A DNA stretch of 64,000 nt, taken from positions 620,001 through 684,000 of the forward strand of contig NZ_JAAMFJ010000001.1 of the NCBI RefSeq assembly GCF_018437235.1, written 5' to 3'. Of this stretch, positions 34,635 to 45,152 are shown piece after piece. Each line of letters opens with the position of its first letter. Within the stretch, counting starts at the first letter, position 1. This DNA comes from Fructobacillus papyrifericola. GTDB taxonomy: Bacteria; Bacillota; Bacilli; Lactobacillales; Lactobacillaceae. The notes under the pieces are model-generated. The model saw nothing but the letters and a program-made list of their open reading frames with translations, was not told where the DNA came from and did no database searches. The position numbers and the translations under genes were made by a program.

Positions 34635-35912
34635 TTAGCGTTTCTTAAAGAAAGGTGGCTGATCGTCATCTTCTGACGAAAGGTCAAGATCAATGTTTTG
34701 GTTGATTGGTTCAACGGGGTCAAAAGCCTGCTTTTGAACACCATCGAACTGCTTTTCATCCTGCTTGGGTGCTTGCTTAGTCGTAATGTCCCAATCCGCA
34801 AAGGGATCGTTCTTGGCATCAACGCCTTCGGCACCATCAGATGCCGAACGGGAGAAGAGACCAGCCTGCCCATTGGCAGTTTCATTAGCAGCCGCCTGTG
34901 GTGTTGACTTTTCAACCGTTGGTTGTGCTGGCTTAGCAGCAGGACGCTTCTTACCGTCCTGCAAGCCAGTGGCAATCACCGTCACACGAATGGCGTCGTT
35001 CATGTCCATGTCAACGGAAGTTCCGAAGACCACGTTCACGTCGCGACCAGCTTCTTGGTTAATCACATCGGCAGCAGATTGTGCTTCAAAGACGGAGAGG
35101 TCTGCACCACCCGTCACGTTCAAGAGCACTTCGGAAGCCCCCGTCATGTCCACTTCAAGCAGTGGTGATGAGATGGCTGAACGGGTAGCGTCAACCGCAC
35201 GGGATTCACCAGTGGCCGTTCCAACACCCATCAGGGCAGGTCCGGCATCTTCCATGACCGTCTTCACGTCGGCAAAGTCCAAGTTAATGAAGCCAGGGTT
35301 GGTAATCAATTCAGAAATACCACGAACACCCTGAGCCACCACGTCATCAACAACCTTAAAGGCTTCGATGATTGGCAACTTCAAGTCGATTTGGTCCTTC
35401 AAGCGTTCGTTGGTAATCACAACCAATGAATCAACTTGTTCGGACAAAGCTTGCAAGCCTTCGGCAGCGTACTTTGAACGCTTAGGGCCTTCCCAGGCAA
35501 AGGGACGGGTCACAACGGCCACCGTCAAGGCACCCATGTCCTTGGCAATCTTTGCCACAACAGGTGCGGCTCCGTTACCGGTTCCGCCACCCATTCCGGC
35601 GGTAATGATGACCATGTCGGCGCCCTTCAAGGCCGCTTCAATGGCTTCTTGTGATTCTTCGGCCGCCTTGGCTCCCCGTTCGGGGTTTGAGCCGGCACCG
35701 AGTCCGCCGGTCAACTTCGGACCGATTTGAATCTTTTCCTTTGCAGAAGACTTGTCCAAAGCCTGGACGTCCGTGTTGGCCACGATGAAGTCCACACCTT
35801 GGATATCATCTTCAATCATGTGGTTAATGGCGTTTGATCCACCACCACCAACACCGATGACCTTAATTACCGCGCCGGTTGATGCCTGCGTTTCGTCGAT
35901 TGTAAAGTCCAT
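34635..35912 (-). CDS. ftsZ: Cell division protein FtsZ
   Basis: Tubulin-like GTPase that forms the Z ring. 425 residues. GTP-binding [12 protein letters not shown] near 21-32 and tubulin signature [11 protein letters not shown] near 107-117; a variable linker of about 80 residues precedes the acidic end [16 protein letters not shown] that binds FtsA and SepF. Follows ftsA by 21 bases. Confidence 0.98.
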   Translation of the reverse strand: MDFTIDETQASTGAVIKVIGVGGGGSNAINHMIEDDIQGVDFIVANTDVQALDKSSAKEKIQIGPKLTGGLGAGSNPERGAKAAEESQEAIEAALKGADMVIITAGMGGGTGNGAAPVVAKIAKDMGALTVAVVTRPFAWEGPKRSKYAAEGLQALSEQVDSLVVITNERLKDQIDLKLPIIEAFKVVDDVVAQGVRGISELITNPGFINLDFADVKTVMEDAGPALMGVGTATGESRAVDATRSAISSPLLEVDMTGASEVLLNVTGGADLSVFEAQSAADVINQEAGRDVNVVFGTSVDMDMNDAIRVTVIATGLQDGKKRPAAKPAQPTVEKSTPQAAANETANGQAGLFSRSASDGAEGVDAKNDPFADWDITTKQAPKQDEKQFDGVQKQAFDPVEPINQNIDLDLSSEDDDQPPFFKKR

Positions 35913-35933
35913 GAAAATACTCCTTTGGAATGG

Positions 35934-37280
35934 TTAGTCTTCGTCGTTTGTTTCTGCAAATAATGAGGTCAAAGAAGTCTTCATCCTCTTGAAGAGACCG
36001 TCTTTTGCTTCCTCTTCATCCGTGTAAAAGTCGTCATCGTCCTCTTGTGCCTGAATGACCCGGTCATTCTTATCGGGTTGATGATAGGGCTCGGCAACGG
36101 GTGCCTGGTAACTTTGCTTGCCCATCAGGACCGCCTTAATCAACTTTTGCAAGTCGGATTGGAAGGCTTCGAAGGAAGCAAAGGCCAGGGCCCGTGCAAA
36201 GGATGGGTGGCGCAAACCAATTTGGTTTGGCCGGGCCACCTGCACGTTTTCACCGAAGTGTTCCTGGGCCTTTGCAAGAAGCCCTGGTGTTGCGGCGGAA
36301 CCACCGGTGATGATGTAGCCACCTGGCAAGTCGTCAGCGCCGACGCTGTCGAGCTGTTGGCCTAGGCGATCAAAGATTTGATCGAAACGGGCTTCCATAA
36401 TCTCAGACAGGTAGCGTTCGTCGACCGGCTTCTTTTCGGAAAGGCCAACGGCGTCCACGTAAAAGATTTGTTCGGCCGATGCCTGCTTTGGATCGGCTGA
36501 TCCGTACTTGACTTTGACCGCTTCAGCTTCGTCAGTTGAAATACTCAAGACCGTTGAAATGTCCTTTGTGACCGACTGGCCACCTTCGTAGTCAACCGTC
36601 ATGTACTTGACCTTGTGATCGTGAATGACCGAAGCCGTCGACTGACCACCAGCCAAGTCAATCAAGATGGCGCCAAAGTTCTGCTCAGCATCCGATAGGA
36701 AGGATGGGGCCAGAGCCATTGGTGCCAGGTCCATGGCTGCAATTGACAAGCCGGCCTTCTTGACCGCCGTCTTAATGCCATCGACCACCTTGTTTGGTGC
36801 CAAATAAACCAGTCCTTGCACCTCTAAGCGAACCCCAATCATGTCGGTTGGGTCCTTAATACCGTCAAAGCCGTCCACAATGAATTGGGAAGGCAGGAAT
36901 TCGACCGGTGTTTCTTCAGCCAATGACAGGGAGTTCAAGGCCTGGGTGGTGACGTTAACAACGTCTTGGCCCGTGATTTGCTTATTTTGATTTTCAATGG
37001 AGACCAGGCCAGAAACCCTCTGAATGCTGACTTGGTTGGCGGGCAAGCCCACCACGACTTCTTCAATGGCCACGTTGGCCTTGGCAGAAGCCTGGGAAAT
37101 CGCCTGCTTGATTGCGTCGGCCGTCTTGTTGATGTCAACAATCACCCCACGCTTCAAACCGGCTCCAGCGGCTGACCCCGTAGCAATGACGTTGAATCGA
37201 CCACCGTTATTTTGAGCGACAACCACTTTTACCATGGTTGTGCCGATATCTAATCCAACTATCACGCCATCTTGGGTCAT
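35934..37280 (-). CDS. ftsA: Cell division protein FtsA
   Basis: Actin-like ATPase tethering FtsZ to the membrane. 448 residues with actin-fold motifs VGLDIGTTMVKVV near the start, LIDLAGGQSTASVI near 215 and IITGGSAATPGL near 320. The end carries a charged linker and an amphipathic helix (RMKTSLTSLFAE) for membrane binding. AAGGGG precedes the ATG. The 108-base gap to divIB shows no terminator. Confidence 0.96.
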   Translation of the reverse strand: MTQDGVIVGLDIGTTMVKVVVAQNNGGRFNVIATGSAAGAGLKRGVIVDINKTADAIKQAISQASAKANVAIEEVVVGLPANQVSIQRVSGLVSIENQNKQITGQDVVNVTTQALNSLSLAEETPVEFLPSQFIVDGFDGIKDPTDMIGVRLEVQGLVYLAPNKVVDGIKTAVKKAGLSIAAMDLAPMALAPSFLSDAEQNFGAILIDLAGGQSTASVIHDHKVKYMTVDYEGGQSVTKDISTVLSISTDEAEAVKVKYGSADPKQASAEQIFYVDAVGLSEKKPVDERYLSEIMEARFDQIFDRLGQQLDSVGADDLPGGYIITGGSAATPGLLAKAQEHFGENVQVARPNQIGLRHPSFARALAFASFEAFQSDLQKLIKAVLMGKQSYQAPVAEPYHQPDKNDRVIQAQEDDDDFYTDEEEAKDGLFKRMKTSLTSLFAETNDED

Positions 37281-37388
37281 GCACGTATCCCCTTTAATTA
37301 AAAATTTTTAAACTAAACCTAAAGATAATCTTAACATATTGAAGGCCGGTCCGGTAGGCTTTCAAATGAATTTATTGACGAATTTTGT

Positions 37389-38090
37389 CTATGAACCATA
37401 GCTGTATGAGTAGGAGCCAATTTGCAAATCAATGACCCCGTTTTGGTTCATCGATTGGGCAATGCCAGAATAGTAGCGCATCTTTTCAGCCATCGTCTTT
37501 TGACTCGCATAAACGGTGTTGCCATCATTCATGACTAAGATCAATTTGCTGTCGTTATTGCTGTCCGGAGCAAAGCGGATTTCACCGATATCATCACGGA
37601 TGACTTTGTCCAGGGATGAAACAGCTCGAGCCACCGCCTTGATGCGAGCCTGCGATTTAAAGCCTTGATAGACCGGGCCACGGCCATCCGGTGTCTTCAC
37701 CCGCTGGCGGTTCCCGTTTGAATCCAATTGGTACCAACGACCGTTTTCTTGCACAAAGCCCGCGTTGATTTTTTCGGCCACCGTCACCGTTAAATGGCTA
37801 CCGGACAACTGTAACTTCGCCTGTGAAACTTTACTATTACGCTGCTTTAACTTGTTGGCTAAGAAACCTTCTTGAAGGACCACCTGGTAACGGTAGGCCC
37901 CTTCACCAATGCCAAGCTCTCGTTCGATTGTTTCGGTTGGAATGTTCCCTGAATCAACCGTGACTTTGGTGATTTTTTGCCAGGGCTGCCAGAAGGCCAA
38001 TAAAAGCAAGAGAACAGCAAAAAAGACCAGGGCCCACCAGGCACTGGTTTTGACTTGCTCTTTTGTCAATCTTGGCATTTCTTCTTGCAC
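37389..38090 (-). CDS. divIB: Cell division protein DivIB/FtsQ
   Basis: Bitopic membrane protein of the septal wall synthase complex with FtsL and DivIC. 233 residues: cytosolic tail of about 17, one membrane helix (about 17-37), POTRA-type domain (about 42-112) and beta domain to about 215, ending in a Ser/Tyr-rich SYSYSYGS. Starts with GTG at 38090 after AAGGGA; an in-frame ATG four codons later is possible. Confidence 0.9.
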   Translation of the reverse strand: MQEEMPRLTKEQVKTSAWWALVFFAVLLLLLAFWQPWQKITKVTVDSGNIPTETIERELGIGEGAYRYQVVLQEGFLANKLKQRNSKVSQAKLQLSGSHLTVTVAEKINAGFVQENGRWYQLDSNGNRQRVKTPDGRGPVYQGFKSQARIKAVARAVSSLDKVIRDDIGEIRFAPDSNNDSKLILVMNDGNTVYASQKTMAEKMRYYSGIAQSMNQNGVIDLQIGSYSYSYGS

Positions 38091-38103
38091 GACAAAATTT
38101 CCC

Positions 38104-39201
38104 TTACTTCAACACACTCTTAATCAATGAATAGAATCGGTCACCGGCATCGGTGATGCCGACTTTTTTCGACTGACCCTGCATGGCCTTGGCCTGCGCA
38201 TCGTTTTGCAAGAGCGCATCGGCCGCCTTCACCAAGCTTTCACCGTTTAGATCTGGTTCCTTAATCGACAAAGCCGCACCGGCATCAACCAGGGACTTGG
38301 CGTTCTTGCTTTGGTGATCACCCGTGACAAATGGTGAGGGAACGAGAATGGCTGGGAGGCCAAGGGCTGTTAATTCAGCAATCGACGTGGCTCCAGCACG
38401 GGACACCAGAACCGTTGCCTTCTGCATAACGGCCGGCATGTTCTCAATGTAGGGCAGGACTTTGACATGGTCGGACAAAGTCTTTCCTTGCTCCTTCAAG
38501 AGGCGCATGAAGTTATCAATCCGCTTGGGACCGGCAACTAAGACAACCTGATAGTCGCGGTCGTTAAAGGCGGGAATGGCTTCCAAAGTCGCCAAGTTAA
38601 TGGCCGGGGCACCCTGGGAACCGCCGAAAATCAACAGGGTCTTCTTGTCATCGGATAAGCCGTAGCTAGTCCATGAAAAGTCCGACTGCATCTTGGCCAC
38701 TTCCTGGGCCCGGGGGTTTCCGATGAGTTCCGTCTTACCTTCTGGGAAGAAGGCGGCAGCGTCTGGAAAGGCAATGCCAATCTTTGTCGCCCCCTTCGCC
38801 AGGAACTTGTTGGTGATACCAGCAACTGAGTTTTGCTCGTGAATGACCGTTGGAATGTGCAGCTCTTGGGCCGCCTTTAAAACGGCACCGGATACGTAAC
38901 CGCCGGTTCCAACAACAACGTCTGGTTGAAAGTCCTTGATGATCTTCTTGGCCTCTTTCACCGCCTTCAAAAAGAGCCAGACCGTCTTAAAATTATCCAT
39001 TGAAAGCGAGCGCTTAAAGCCCTGCACTTCCAACTGCTTGAAGGGCATCCCCGTCTTTGGCACAATGTTCTTTTCAACACCGCGGAAGGACCCCACGTAT
39101 AGAAAGTCCGTTTCCGGTTCCTTTTCCTTGATAATGTCTGCCAGTGCTAAGGCTGGGTAGATGTGGCCGCCTGTGCCGCCACCAGAGAGCATGACTTTCA
39201 T
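38104..39201 (-). CDS. murG: UDP-GlcNAc transferase MurG
   Basis: Adds GlcNAc to lipid I to make lipid II on the inner membrane face. 365 residues, GT-B fold, with GGTGGHIYPALALADI at the N-terminus, VVGTGGYVSGAVLKAA near 95-110, the second loop GGSQGAPAINLA near 190 and the donor-binding SRAGATSIAELTALGLPAIL near 268-287. Tight spacing to murD (3 bases) and divIB. Confidence 0.97.
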   Translation of the reverse strand: MKVMLSGGGTGGHIYPALALADIIKEKEPETDFLYVGSFRGVEKNIVPKTGMPFKQLEVQGFKRSLSMDNFKTVWLFLKAVKEAKKIIKDFQPDVVVGTGGYVSGAVLKAAQELHIPTVIHEQNSVAGITNKFLAKGATKIGIAFPDAAAFFPEGKTELIGNPRAQEVAKMQSDFSWTSYGLSDDKKTLLIFGGSQGAPAINLATLEAIPAFNDRDYQVVLVAGPKRIDNFMRLLKEQGKTLSDHVKVLPYIENMPAVMQKATVLVSRAGATSIAELTALGLPAILVPSPFVTGDHQSKNAKSLVDAGAALSIKEPDLNGESLVKAADALLQNDAQAKAMQGQSKKVGITDAGDRFYSLIKSVLK

Positions 39202-39204
39202 GGC

Positions 39205-40563
39205 TTAATCCTTCTTTCCTAGGGCTTTTTTCAATGCGGCAACAAACTTGTCGCCACGAATTTCAAAGTTTGGGTACTGATCCCAAGAGGCCGCGGCCGG
39301 TGACAGCAAAACAACGTCACCAGGCTTGGCCATCTTGACGGCCAATGGGGCTGCCTCTTCCACGTTTTCAACCACTTCAACCGGAAGATTGGCTTTTTCG
39401 GCCATGGCCACCACCTTGTCCTTTGTCTGGCCAAAGGCAATCACCTGATAAACGTTTTTTAAGTCCGGCACTAGGCGATTCAAGTCATCGCCTCGGTCCA
39501 AGCCGCCGGCCAAGAGAATCGTTGGCTGCTTGAAGGCGGACAAGGCTGCCTGCGTGGCTTCAATGTCGGTGGCCTTGGAATCGTTGTAGTAAATCACACC
39601 GTTTTCTTTAAAGAGGTATTCCAAGCGGTGCTTAACCCCTGCAAAAGTCGTCAAGACAGCCTTCATGGCTTCTTGACTGCAGCCGGCAACCGTCGCTGCC
39701 GCCGTTGCGGCCAGGGCGTTTTCCAAGTTTGGCCGACCGACCAACTTCACGTCAGAAAAAGGCATCAGCTTTTGGCCGTCTAGGACCAAGTCACCCTGAC
39801 TTTCATGAGCAAAGGCCTGCTGATCATCGGGGTTAAAGGTCAAAACCTTGGCCTTTGATAGGGCCTTGATGGCGGGCGTGTCCTTCCCCGTTCCGTTTAG
39901 AATCAGGGTTTGGTCCGGCCGTTGGTGAATGGCCACTCGTTCCTTAGCCGCCAGGTAGTTATCCCGGTTGTGGTGGAAGTCCAAGTGGTTGGCAAAGATG
40001 TTGGTAATCACGGCAATGTCAGGCTGAATCTCTGGGATTCCCACCAATTGGAAAGTCGACAGCTCGAGCACCAGGGTGTCCTCCTTGCCCAAGTCAGAAA
40101 CAACCGCACAAACCGGTGTTCCGATGTTTCCAGCAATGACGACTTTGCCCTGTTTGGCATCGTGCTGCAACATGGCCCCTAAGAGGGAAGTCGTGGTGGT
40201 CTTACCGTTCGAACCAGTCACGACAATTAAGCGGCCGGTAAAGGTTGACAGAGCCACGGCCACTTCGGTCAAGACAGGCAGGCCAAGTGACTCGGCCTTT
40301 TCAACGATTGGGTGATTGTAAAAAATCCCCGGGTTTTTGACCAAGAAGTCCGTATCAGCTGCTAGCGCTTCGGCCTGATCGTTTTCAACAAAGTGAACAC
40401 CGGCTTTTTTCAAGTCCGTCACATCTTGGTCGTCCTTGATGGCGTCACGATTGGCCACCGTGACTTTAGCGCCCAGTTCAACCAGTCGCTTGGCCGCCGC
40501 CCGGCCTGACTTGGCCCAACCAAGAACCAATACCTTTTTACCGTTAAAATCTAAGGCTGTCAT
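39205..40563 (-). CDS. murD: UDP-MurNAc-L-alanine:D-glutamate ligase MurD
   Basis: Adds D-glutamate to the peptidoglycan precursor in the cytosol. 452 residues with the three Mur-ligase domains, the ATP loop VTGSNGKTTTTSLLG near 113-127, NHLDFHHNRDNYL near 184-196 and LAGGLDRGDDL near 360. Start chosen at ATG 40563, six bases after AGAGGA; the seven-residue longer version has no support. Confidence 0.97.
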   Translation of the reverse strand: MTALDFNGKKVLVLGWAKSGRAAAKRLVELGAKVTVANRDAIKDDQDVTDLKKAGVHFVENDQAEALAADTDFLVKNPGIFYNHPIVEKAESLGLPVLTEVAVALSTFTGRLIVVTGSNGKTTTTSLLGAMLQHDAKQGKVVIAGNIGTPVCAVVSDLGKEDTLVLELSTFQLVGIPEIQPDIAVITNIFANHLDFHHNRDNYLAAKERVAIHQRPDQTLILNGTGKDTPAIKALSKAKVLTFNPDDQQAFAHESQGDLVLDGQKLMPFSDVKLVGRPNLENALAATAAATVAGCSQEAMKAVLTTFAGVKHRLEYLFKENGVIYYNDSKATDIEATQAALSAFKQPTILLAGGLDRGDDLNRLVPDLKNVYQVIAFGQTKDKVVAMAEKANLPVEVVENVEEAAPLAVKMAKPGDVVLLSPAAASWDQYPNFEIRGDKFVAALKKALGKKD

Positions 40564-40620
40564 AGTACTTCCTCTTCTATCCATTATGTACGGTGGTTAA
40601 CCCACCATGAAAAACTTTTT

Positions 40621-41574
40621 TTAAAAAATCCAGAGCGCCAAGGCCGCTGAAAGCAAACCGAAGAGCCAGAAGGCCGCATCGATTTGCCATTCCGTCCAAC
40701 CAAACTTTTCAAAGGAGTGGTGGATGGGTGCCATTGGGAAGACGCGGACTTTGAAGAAGTGATAAGAAATCGTCTGAATGATTACAGACAGGGTTTCAAT
40801 CACGAAAATCAAGCCAATCAACAAGAGGGAAATCACCGCGTGCAGTTGAATAGATTCAACGGCTAGCCCGGCCCCGATGGCCAAGGAACCCGTGTCCCCC
40901 ATAAAGATTTTAGCCTTGGGCTTGTTGAAGAGTAAGAAGCCCACCAGGGCCCCCATCAGCACAACATTGAATGAAACCATGGCCCAGTTTTCGGCACGAA
41001 TGGCCATGAGCGTATAAGCCCCGTAAGCAATCAAGGCTAAGCCTGTTAACAAGCCATCCAGGCCGTCAGTCAAATTGGTTGCGTTTGACCAACCCACCAA
41101 CCAGAACCAGAGGAAGATGATGTAGAAGAAGCCTAGGTGAACGATGCCAAAGTAAGGCAGGTTCAATCCGGCCGGTACCCGCATGGCCCAGAGCAAGAGC
41201 ATGACTAAGAGGGCTGAAAGCGTTTGTGCCAAAAGCTTAGGCTTAAAGGCAAAGCCGTCATCGGCGTGGTGCACTAGCTTCAACACGTCGTCGACCGCAC
41301 CAATGAGACCGTAGGAACCAAAGCCGACGGCTAGGGCTAAAATCGTGGTGAGCGAGTGACCGTTTTGATAGGTGCTTGGCAGGCAAAAGACGATCAGCAG
41401 TGTTACCAAACCAAAGACGGCCCCACCCAAAGAGGGCGTTCCGGCCTTGGCCTGATGATCTGGTCCAAGCACGCGGATAACCGCCTGTTCCTTGCTTTGT
41501 TTCAACTTTTTAATCACAGTGGGCATGACGACGGCCGTCAAAGCCATTCCCAATAGAAATTCTAATACCAGCAT
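40621..41574 (-). CDS. mraY: Phospho-MurNAc-pentapeptide translocase MraY
   Basis: Transfers phospho-MurNAc-pentapeptide to undecaprenyl phosphate, making lipid I. 317 residues with ten hydrophobic helices; motifs GPDHQAKAGTPSLGG near 39-53, NATNLTDGLDGL near 162-173 with the catalytic aspartates, and the late MAPIHHSFEKFGW near 280. The start lies 3 bases after the pbp stop. Confidence 0.97.
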   Translation of the reverse strand: MLVLEFLLGMALTAVVMPTVIKKLKQSKEQAVIRVLGPDHQAKAGTPSLGGAVFGLVTLLIVFCLPSTYQNGHSLTTILALAVGFGSYGLIGAVDDVLKLVHHADDGFAFKPKLLAQTLSALLVMLLLWAMRVPAGLNLPYFGIVHLGFFYIIFLWFWLVGWSNATNLTDGLDGLLTGLALIAYGAYTLMAIRAENWAMVSFNVVLMGALVGFLLFNKPKAKIFMGDTGSLAIGAGLAVESIQLHAVISLLLIGLIFVIETLSVIIQTISYHFFKVRVFPMAPIHHSFEKFGWTEWQIDAAFWLFGLLSAALALWIF

Positions 41575-41577
41575 TCC

Positions 41578-43719
41578 CTAATCCTTCTCTTTAAATGTCA
41601 ATTCGATCGATTGTTGGTTCTTAATCACCGTTCCAGCCTTCACCGACTGTTTCTCGGCATAACCAGAACCCGACAACTTTATTTTAACACCCGCTAGGTA
41701 TCCCCAGGACAAAACTTCGTTTTGGCTCCAGCCGCTAAAGTCCGGCACCGTCGTGCTCCCCTTTGCAGACAGCAAGACCAGCTGGCCCTTTACAGCGGAT
41801 TGGCCACCCTTAATTGATTGGGCGGTGACTTTTCCCTTGGAACCAACGGTGGCGACTTTCATGCCGGCATCCGTCAACGTCTTGCTTGCAGCTTCAATTT
41901 CTTGTCCGCGAACGTCTGGCACTTGAATCGTCTTGGTTGCTGACTTCACCGTGCTATCTCCGTCGTTTAAGGCCTGCAGCATAACCGGCCGGAAGACGTT
42001 GTTTAACGTAATCTGAATGTTGGCATCCGGGAAGACTTGTGGCTGGCGAACCACGATATACATGATGTAACGTGGGTTATCGCCTGGCACGAGGGCCATC
42101 ACCGAGTGAATGGCGTTGGTTAGGCCATCCAAATACTTCCCGTTTTCAGCAATCTGGGCCGTTCCGGTTTTAGCAGCAACCTGATAACCAGCATCGGAAA
42201 GCGAGTACTGCTTGGCCGTACCATCGTCGGCGTTGACAACGCCCTCCATGTTTTTCAGGACTTCCTTGGCCGTTGATGCTGAAACCGGTGTGCCGACTTT
42301 GGTCGTCTTGCCGGTCGACGTCGTTTTACCGGTCAAGGGATCGGTCGTCTTTTGCACCAAGTAGGGCTTAACCATCGTTCCCTTATTGGCAAAGGCCGAA
42401 TAGGCCTGCAACATTTGGGCCGGGGTCGTTCGAATGGCCTGACCATAGGAAGTGTTGGCCTGATCGATTGGCTGTTCAAAGGAAATCGAGCCAGCCTGCT
42501 CGTTTGGCAATTCCATGCCGGTCTTCTTTAGGAAGTGGAAGCGGTCGATGTAGGACTTCCAAGTCTTTGCCCCAAGCGACTGCTCGATTTTGGCAAAACC
42601 AACGTTTGACGAACGCTCGTAGGCCTGACGATAAGTCAATGTTCCCGCATTGTTACCGAAGGCATCGGTAACCTTCTGCCCGTTAATGTCCAACGTTCCC
42701 GATTGGTAGGTGCTGTCCGGCTGCCACTTTTTCTCTTGAATGGCGGCTGCCAACGTAATGGTTTTCATGGTTGAACCCGGCTCGAAGGCTCCCTGGTTCA
42801 GCATGTTTTCCCAAGCATCGGACAAACCGTCTTGAGTGTTTGGATCAAAGTTTGGCCGTTGCGTAGCCGCCACGATTTTACCGGTTTTGGCCTCCATGAC
42901 AAAGGCCGCGGCCGACTTGGCTTTGGTGCCCGAATAAAGGACGTCCATTCGGTTTTCCAAAGTCGCCTGGAGCTTTTCATCGATGGTTAAGGTAACGTTG
43001 TCCCCGTTTTTGACTTGATTCTTCTTGTCCTGCTGAACGTCTGCCCCGAGCGAAGTCGTCAAGCCATCCTTACCACGAAGGGTGGTGTTCTTGAAAGCTT
43101 CAATGCCCAAAACACCGTTCAAAGTCTTTTGGCCGACTTTGTTCGTGACCGAATTTGTCAAGCCAATGATGTGGGAGGCCATCCGGTTGTTGGGGTAATA
43201 CCGGGCCGGCTGAGCCGTAAACTTAATTCCCGTTAGCTTGAGCTTCTTAATTTGGTTGTATTGGTCAACGGACAAGTTCTTTGCCTTGGTACCCAATTCA
43301 ACCTGCAGCTTATTGGACGAGAGCTGCTCGTACAAGTCGTTTTCATCCGCACCCAAAATCGGTGCCAGAGCGGCCGCCGTGCTCTTGGGATCGGTCACGT
43401 AATCCGGCTTGCCATTGACTTTTTGCTTCTTGTCCAAAACAGCGTACATATCGTAAACCGTTGAATTATCAGCCAAAACGGAGCCGTTTGACGAGAGGAT
43501 CTGCCCTCGAGTGGCTGGCACCGTCGACTTTTGCATAAAAGTCAGCCGCGTTGCGGCTGACAAATCGTGGTTATTAACGGATTTAAATCCGGCAATTTGA
43601 AAAAGACGACCACCCATAACCACGATGATAATGAGGGCAAAGAGCCCGAGCAGGCCCCCGAAGAGCCTTGCATTACCAGTGATTTTCTTACCGAGTTGTC
43701 GTCTTTTACTTTGTTTCAT
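41578..43719 (-). CDS. pbpX: Septal penicillin-binding protein with PASTA domains (PBP2x/FtsI type)
   Basis: Class B transpeptidase for septal cross-linking. 713 residues: one N-terminal membrane helix (about 15-40), dimerisation domain, transpeptidase domain with PGSTMKTITL (catalytic Ser), SSNVGF and AAKTGTAQ motifs, then two PASTA modules from about residue 590 (QVPDVRGQEIEAASKTL and STTVPDFSGWSQNEVLSWGY). Between ftsL and mraY in the usual order. Confidence 0.95.
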   Translation of the reverse strand: MKQSKRRQLGKKITGNARLFGGLLGLFALIIIVVMGGRLFQIAGFKSVNNHDLSAATRLTFMQKSTVPATRGQILSSNGSVLADNSTVYDMYAVLDKKQKVNGKPDYVTDPKSTAAALAPILGADENDLYEQLSSNKLQVELGTKAKNLSVDQYNQIKKLKLTGIKFTAQPARYYPNNRMASHIIGLTNSVTNKVGQKTLNGVLGIEAFKNTTLRGKDGLTTSLGADVQQDKKNQVKNGDNVTLTIDEKLQATLENRMDVLYSGTKAKSAAAFVMEAKTGKIVAATQRPNFDPNTQDGLSDAWENMLNQGAFEPGSTMKTITLAAAIQEKKWQPDSTYQSGTLDINGQKVTDAFGNNAGTLTYRQAYERSSNVGFAKIEQSLGAKTWKSYIDRFHFLKKTGMELPNEQAGSISFEQPIDQANTSYGQAIRTTPAQMLQAYSAFANKGTMVKPYLVQKTTDPLTGKTTSTGKTTKVGTPVSASTAKEVLKNMEGVVNADDGTAKQYSLSDAGYQVAAKTGTAQIAENGKYLDGLTNAIHSVMALVPGDNPRYIMYIVVRQPQVFPDANIQITLNNVFRPVMLQALNDGDSTVKSATKTIQVPDVRGQEIEAASKTLTDAGMKVATVGSKGKVTAQSIKGGQSAVKGQLVLLSAKGSTTVPDFSGWSQNEVLSWGYLAGVKIKLSGSGYAEKQSVKAGTVIKNQQSIELTFKEKD

Positions 43720-43722
43720 AGT

Positions 43723-44091
43723 TTATTGATTGACGTTGCGAACGTTTGTCGTGCTTTGTTCCATGTTAGCCGATTTCGCAACCTTCTCCAAGTTATCCTT
43801 GTTGGTCTTCGTCTGAATATCGCCCCGGTAGGAGTCGTTTTCTTCCTTGACCTTGTCGATCTTTTCGCTAACTGCTTGGTTCTTCGCATCGACCCGTTGC
43901 ATGGACACCGTTGTCCAGACGGTCGCTAACATCACGAAGAGAACCGTCACCGCCATGACGATGACGAGCGAACGCTCTTGCTTCGTCCAAACGGCTGGTT
44001 GATAGCGCTTTTTAACTTTAACCTTTTTTCGGGCTGGTTGGGCCGGCAGTGCTCTGGCTGCGTTTTCATAACGGTACGCGTTTTGTGCCAT
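43723..44091 (-). CDS. ftsL: Cell division protein FtsL
   Basis: Small bitopic protein of the FtsL/DivIB/DivIC complex. 122 residues: basic cytosolic tail (ARKKVKVKKRYQP), one membrane helix at about 42-64, then a periplasmic-side coiled coil with the SEKIDKVKEENDSYRGDI stretch. Start chosen at ATG 44091 with AAGGAGAG before it. Identity rests on topology and place between rsmH and the PBP gene. Confidence 0.9.
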   Translation of the reverse strand: MAQNAYRYENAARALPAQPARKKVKVKKRYQPAVWTKQERSLVIVMAVTVLFVMLATVWTTVSMQRVDAKNQAVSEKIDKVKEENDSYRGDIQTKTNKDNLEKVAKSANMEQSTTNVRNVNQ

Positions 44092-44145
44092 CTGGTTCTC
44101 TCCTTCATTAATCGTAATCAATCAAATGCGTGAACAGCACCTTGA

Positions 44146-45102
44146 TTAATCCTTTGTTGCATCCTTTACCCGTTCAATGCCACGCAATTGCGCCGACGCC
44201 GAACGATGGTTTTCTTCTTGTTCTGCCTCACTTGGCTTAATGGCCTTGCGTGTCAGCAACTTGTAGTCGGGTGCCATTTCATCTGGCATGACTGGCAAGC
44301 CGCGGGGCAGGTCCGGCGCCTTTGTCTTTTCCTTAAACATCTGCTTAATCAGACGGTCCTCTTGGGACTGAAAGGAAATGGCTGAAATTCGACCGCCGAC
44401 AGCAAGTAGATCAAGTGCCTGTTCAAGCGAATCTTCCAGAGCGCCTAGTTCGTCATTAACGGCCACGCGTAATGCCTGAAAGGAACGCTTAGCCGGGTGT
44501 CCACCATGCCGGCGCGCCGGTGCCGGAATCGCTTCCTTAATCACTTCAACCAATTCAAAAGTTGTTTCAATCGGCTGTACTTCCCGCCGCTGTTCAATCT
44601 TTCGGGCAATCGCCTTGCCAAAACGGTCTTCGCCATAACGGGTCAACACCCGGACCAAGTCGTTAAAGGACCAGTCGTTAACGATCGTTTTGGCCGTTAG
44701 TTCCTGCCGTTGGTCCATCCGCATATCAAGGGCCGCATCATGGTTATAAGAAAAGCCCCGGTCGCCCTGGTCAAATTGAACGGAGGAAACACCAAGGTCG
44801 TACAAGACCCCGTCAACCCGTTCAACTCCTTCTGCTTCAAGCGAGCGTTTCAAGGTCCGAAAATTATCAAAAATCAAGACGAGCTTTCCCGCCGCAATTT
44901 CATCCCTGTACTGTTCCTTGTTAAAGGCAATCGCCGCCTCATCCTGGTCAAAGGAATAAAGCCGACCCGTGGTCAACTTGGACAAAATGACACCGGTGTG
45001 GCCACCGCCCCCTAAGGTCGCGTCGACGTAAATGCCGTCTTCTTTTACCGCTAGTAAATCAACCGCTTCTTTTTGGAGAACGGTCACGTGTTCAAATGTC
45101 AT
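44146..45102 (-). CDS. rsmH: 16S rRNA (cytosine1402-N4)-methyltransferase RsmH
   Basis: Methylates C1402 in the decoding centre of 16S rRNA. 318 residues. SAM-binding motif [14 protein letters not shown] near 28-41, [20 protein letters not shown] near 100-119 and [18 protein letters not shown] near 225-242 are all present. Start chosen at ATG 45102 after GGGAGA. Second gene of the mraZ operon. Confidence 0.96.
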   Translation of the reverse strand: MTFEHVTVLQKEAVDLLAVKEDGIYVDATLGGGGHTGVILSKLTTGRLYSFDQDEAAIAFNKEQYRDEIAAGKLVLIFDNFRTLKRSLEAEGVERVDGVLYDLGVSSVQFDQGDRGFSYNHDAALDMRMDQRQELTAKTIVNDWSFNDLVRVLTRYGEDRFGKAIARKIEQRREVQPIETTFELVEVIKEAIPAPARRHGGHPAKRSFQALRVAVNDELGALEDSLEQALDLLAVGGRISAISFQSQEDRLIKQMFKEKTKAPDLPRGLPVMPDEMAPDYKLLTRKAIKPSEAEQEENHRSASAQLRGIERVKDATKD

Positions 45103-45152
45103 AGTCGTTCTCCCTTCCACAGTTTCTTCAAGCAATCAAGACGTCTTTTCGA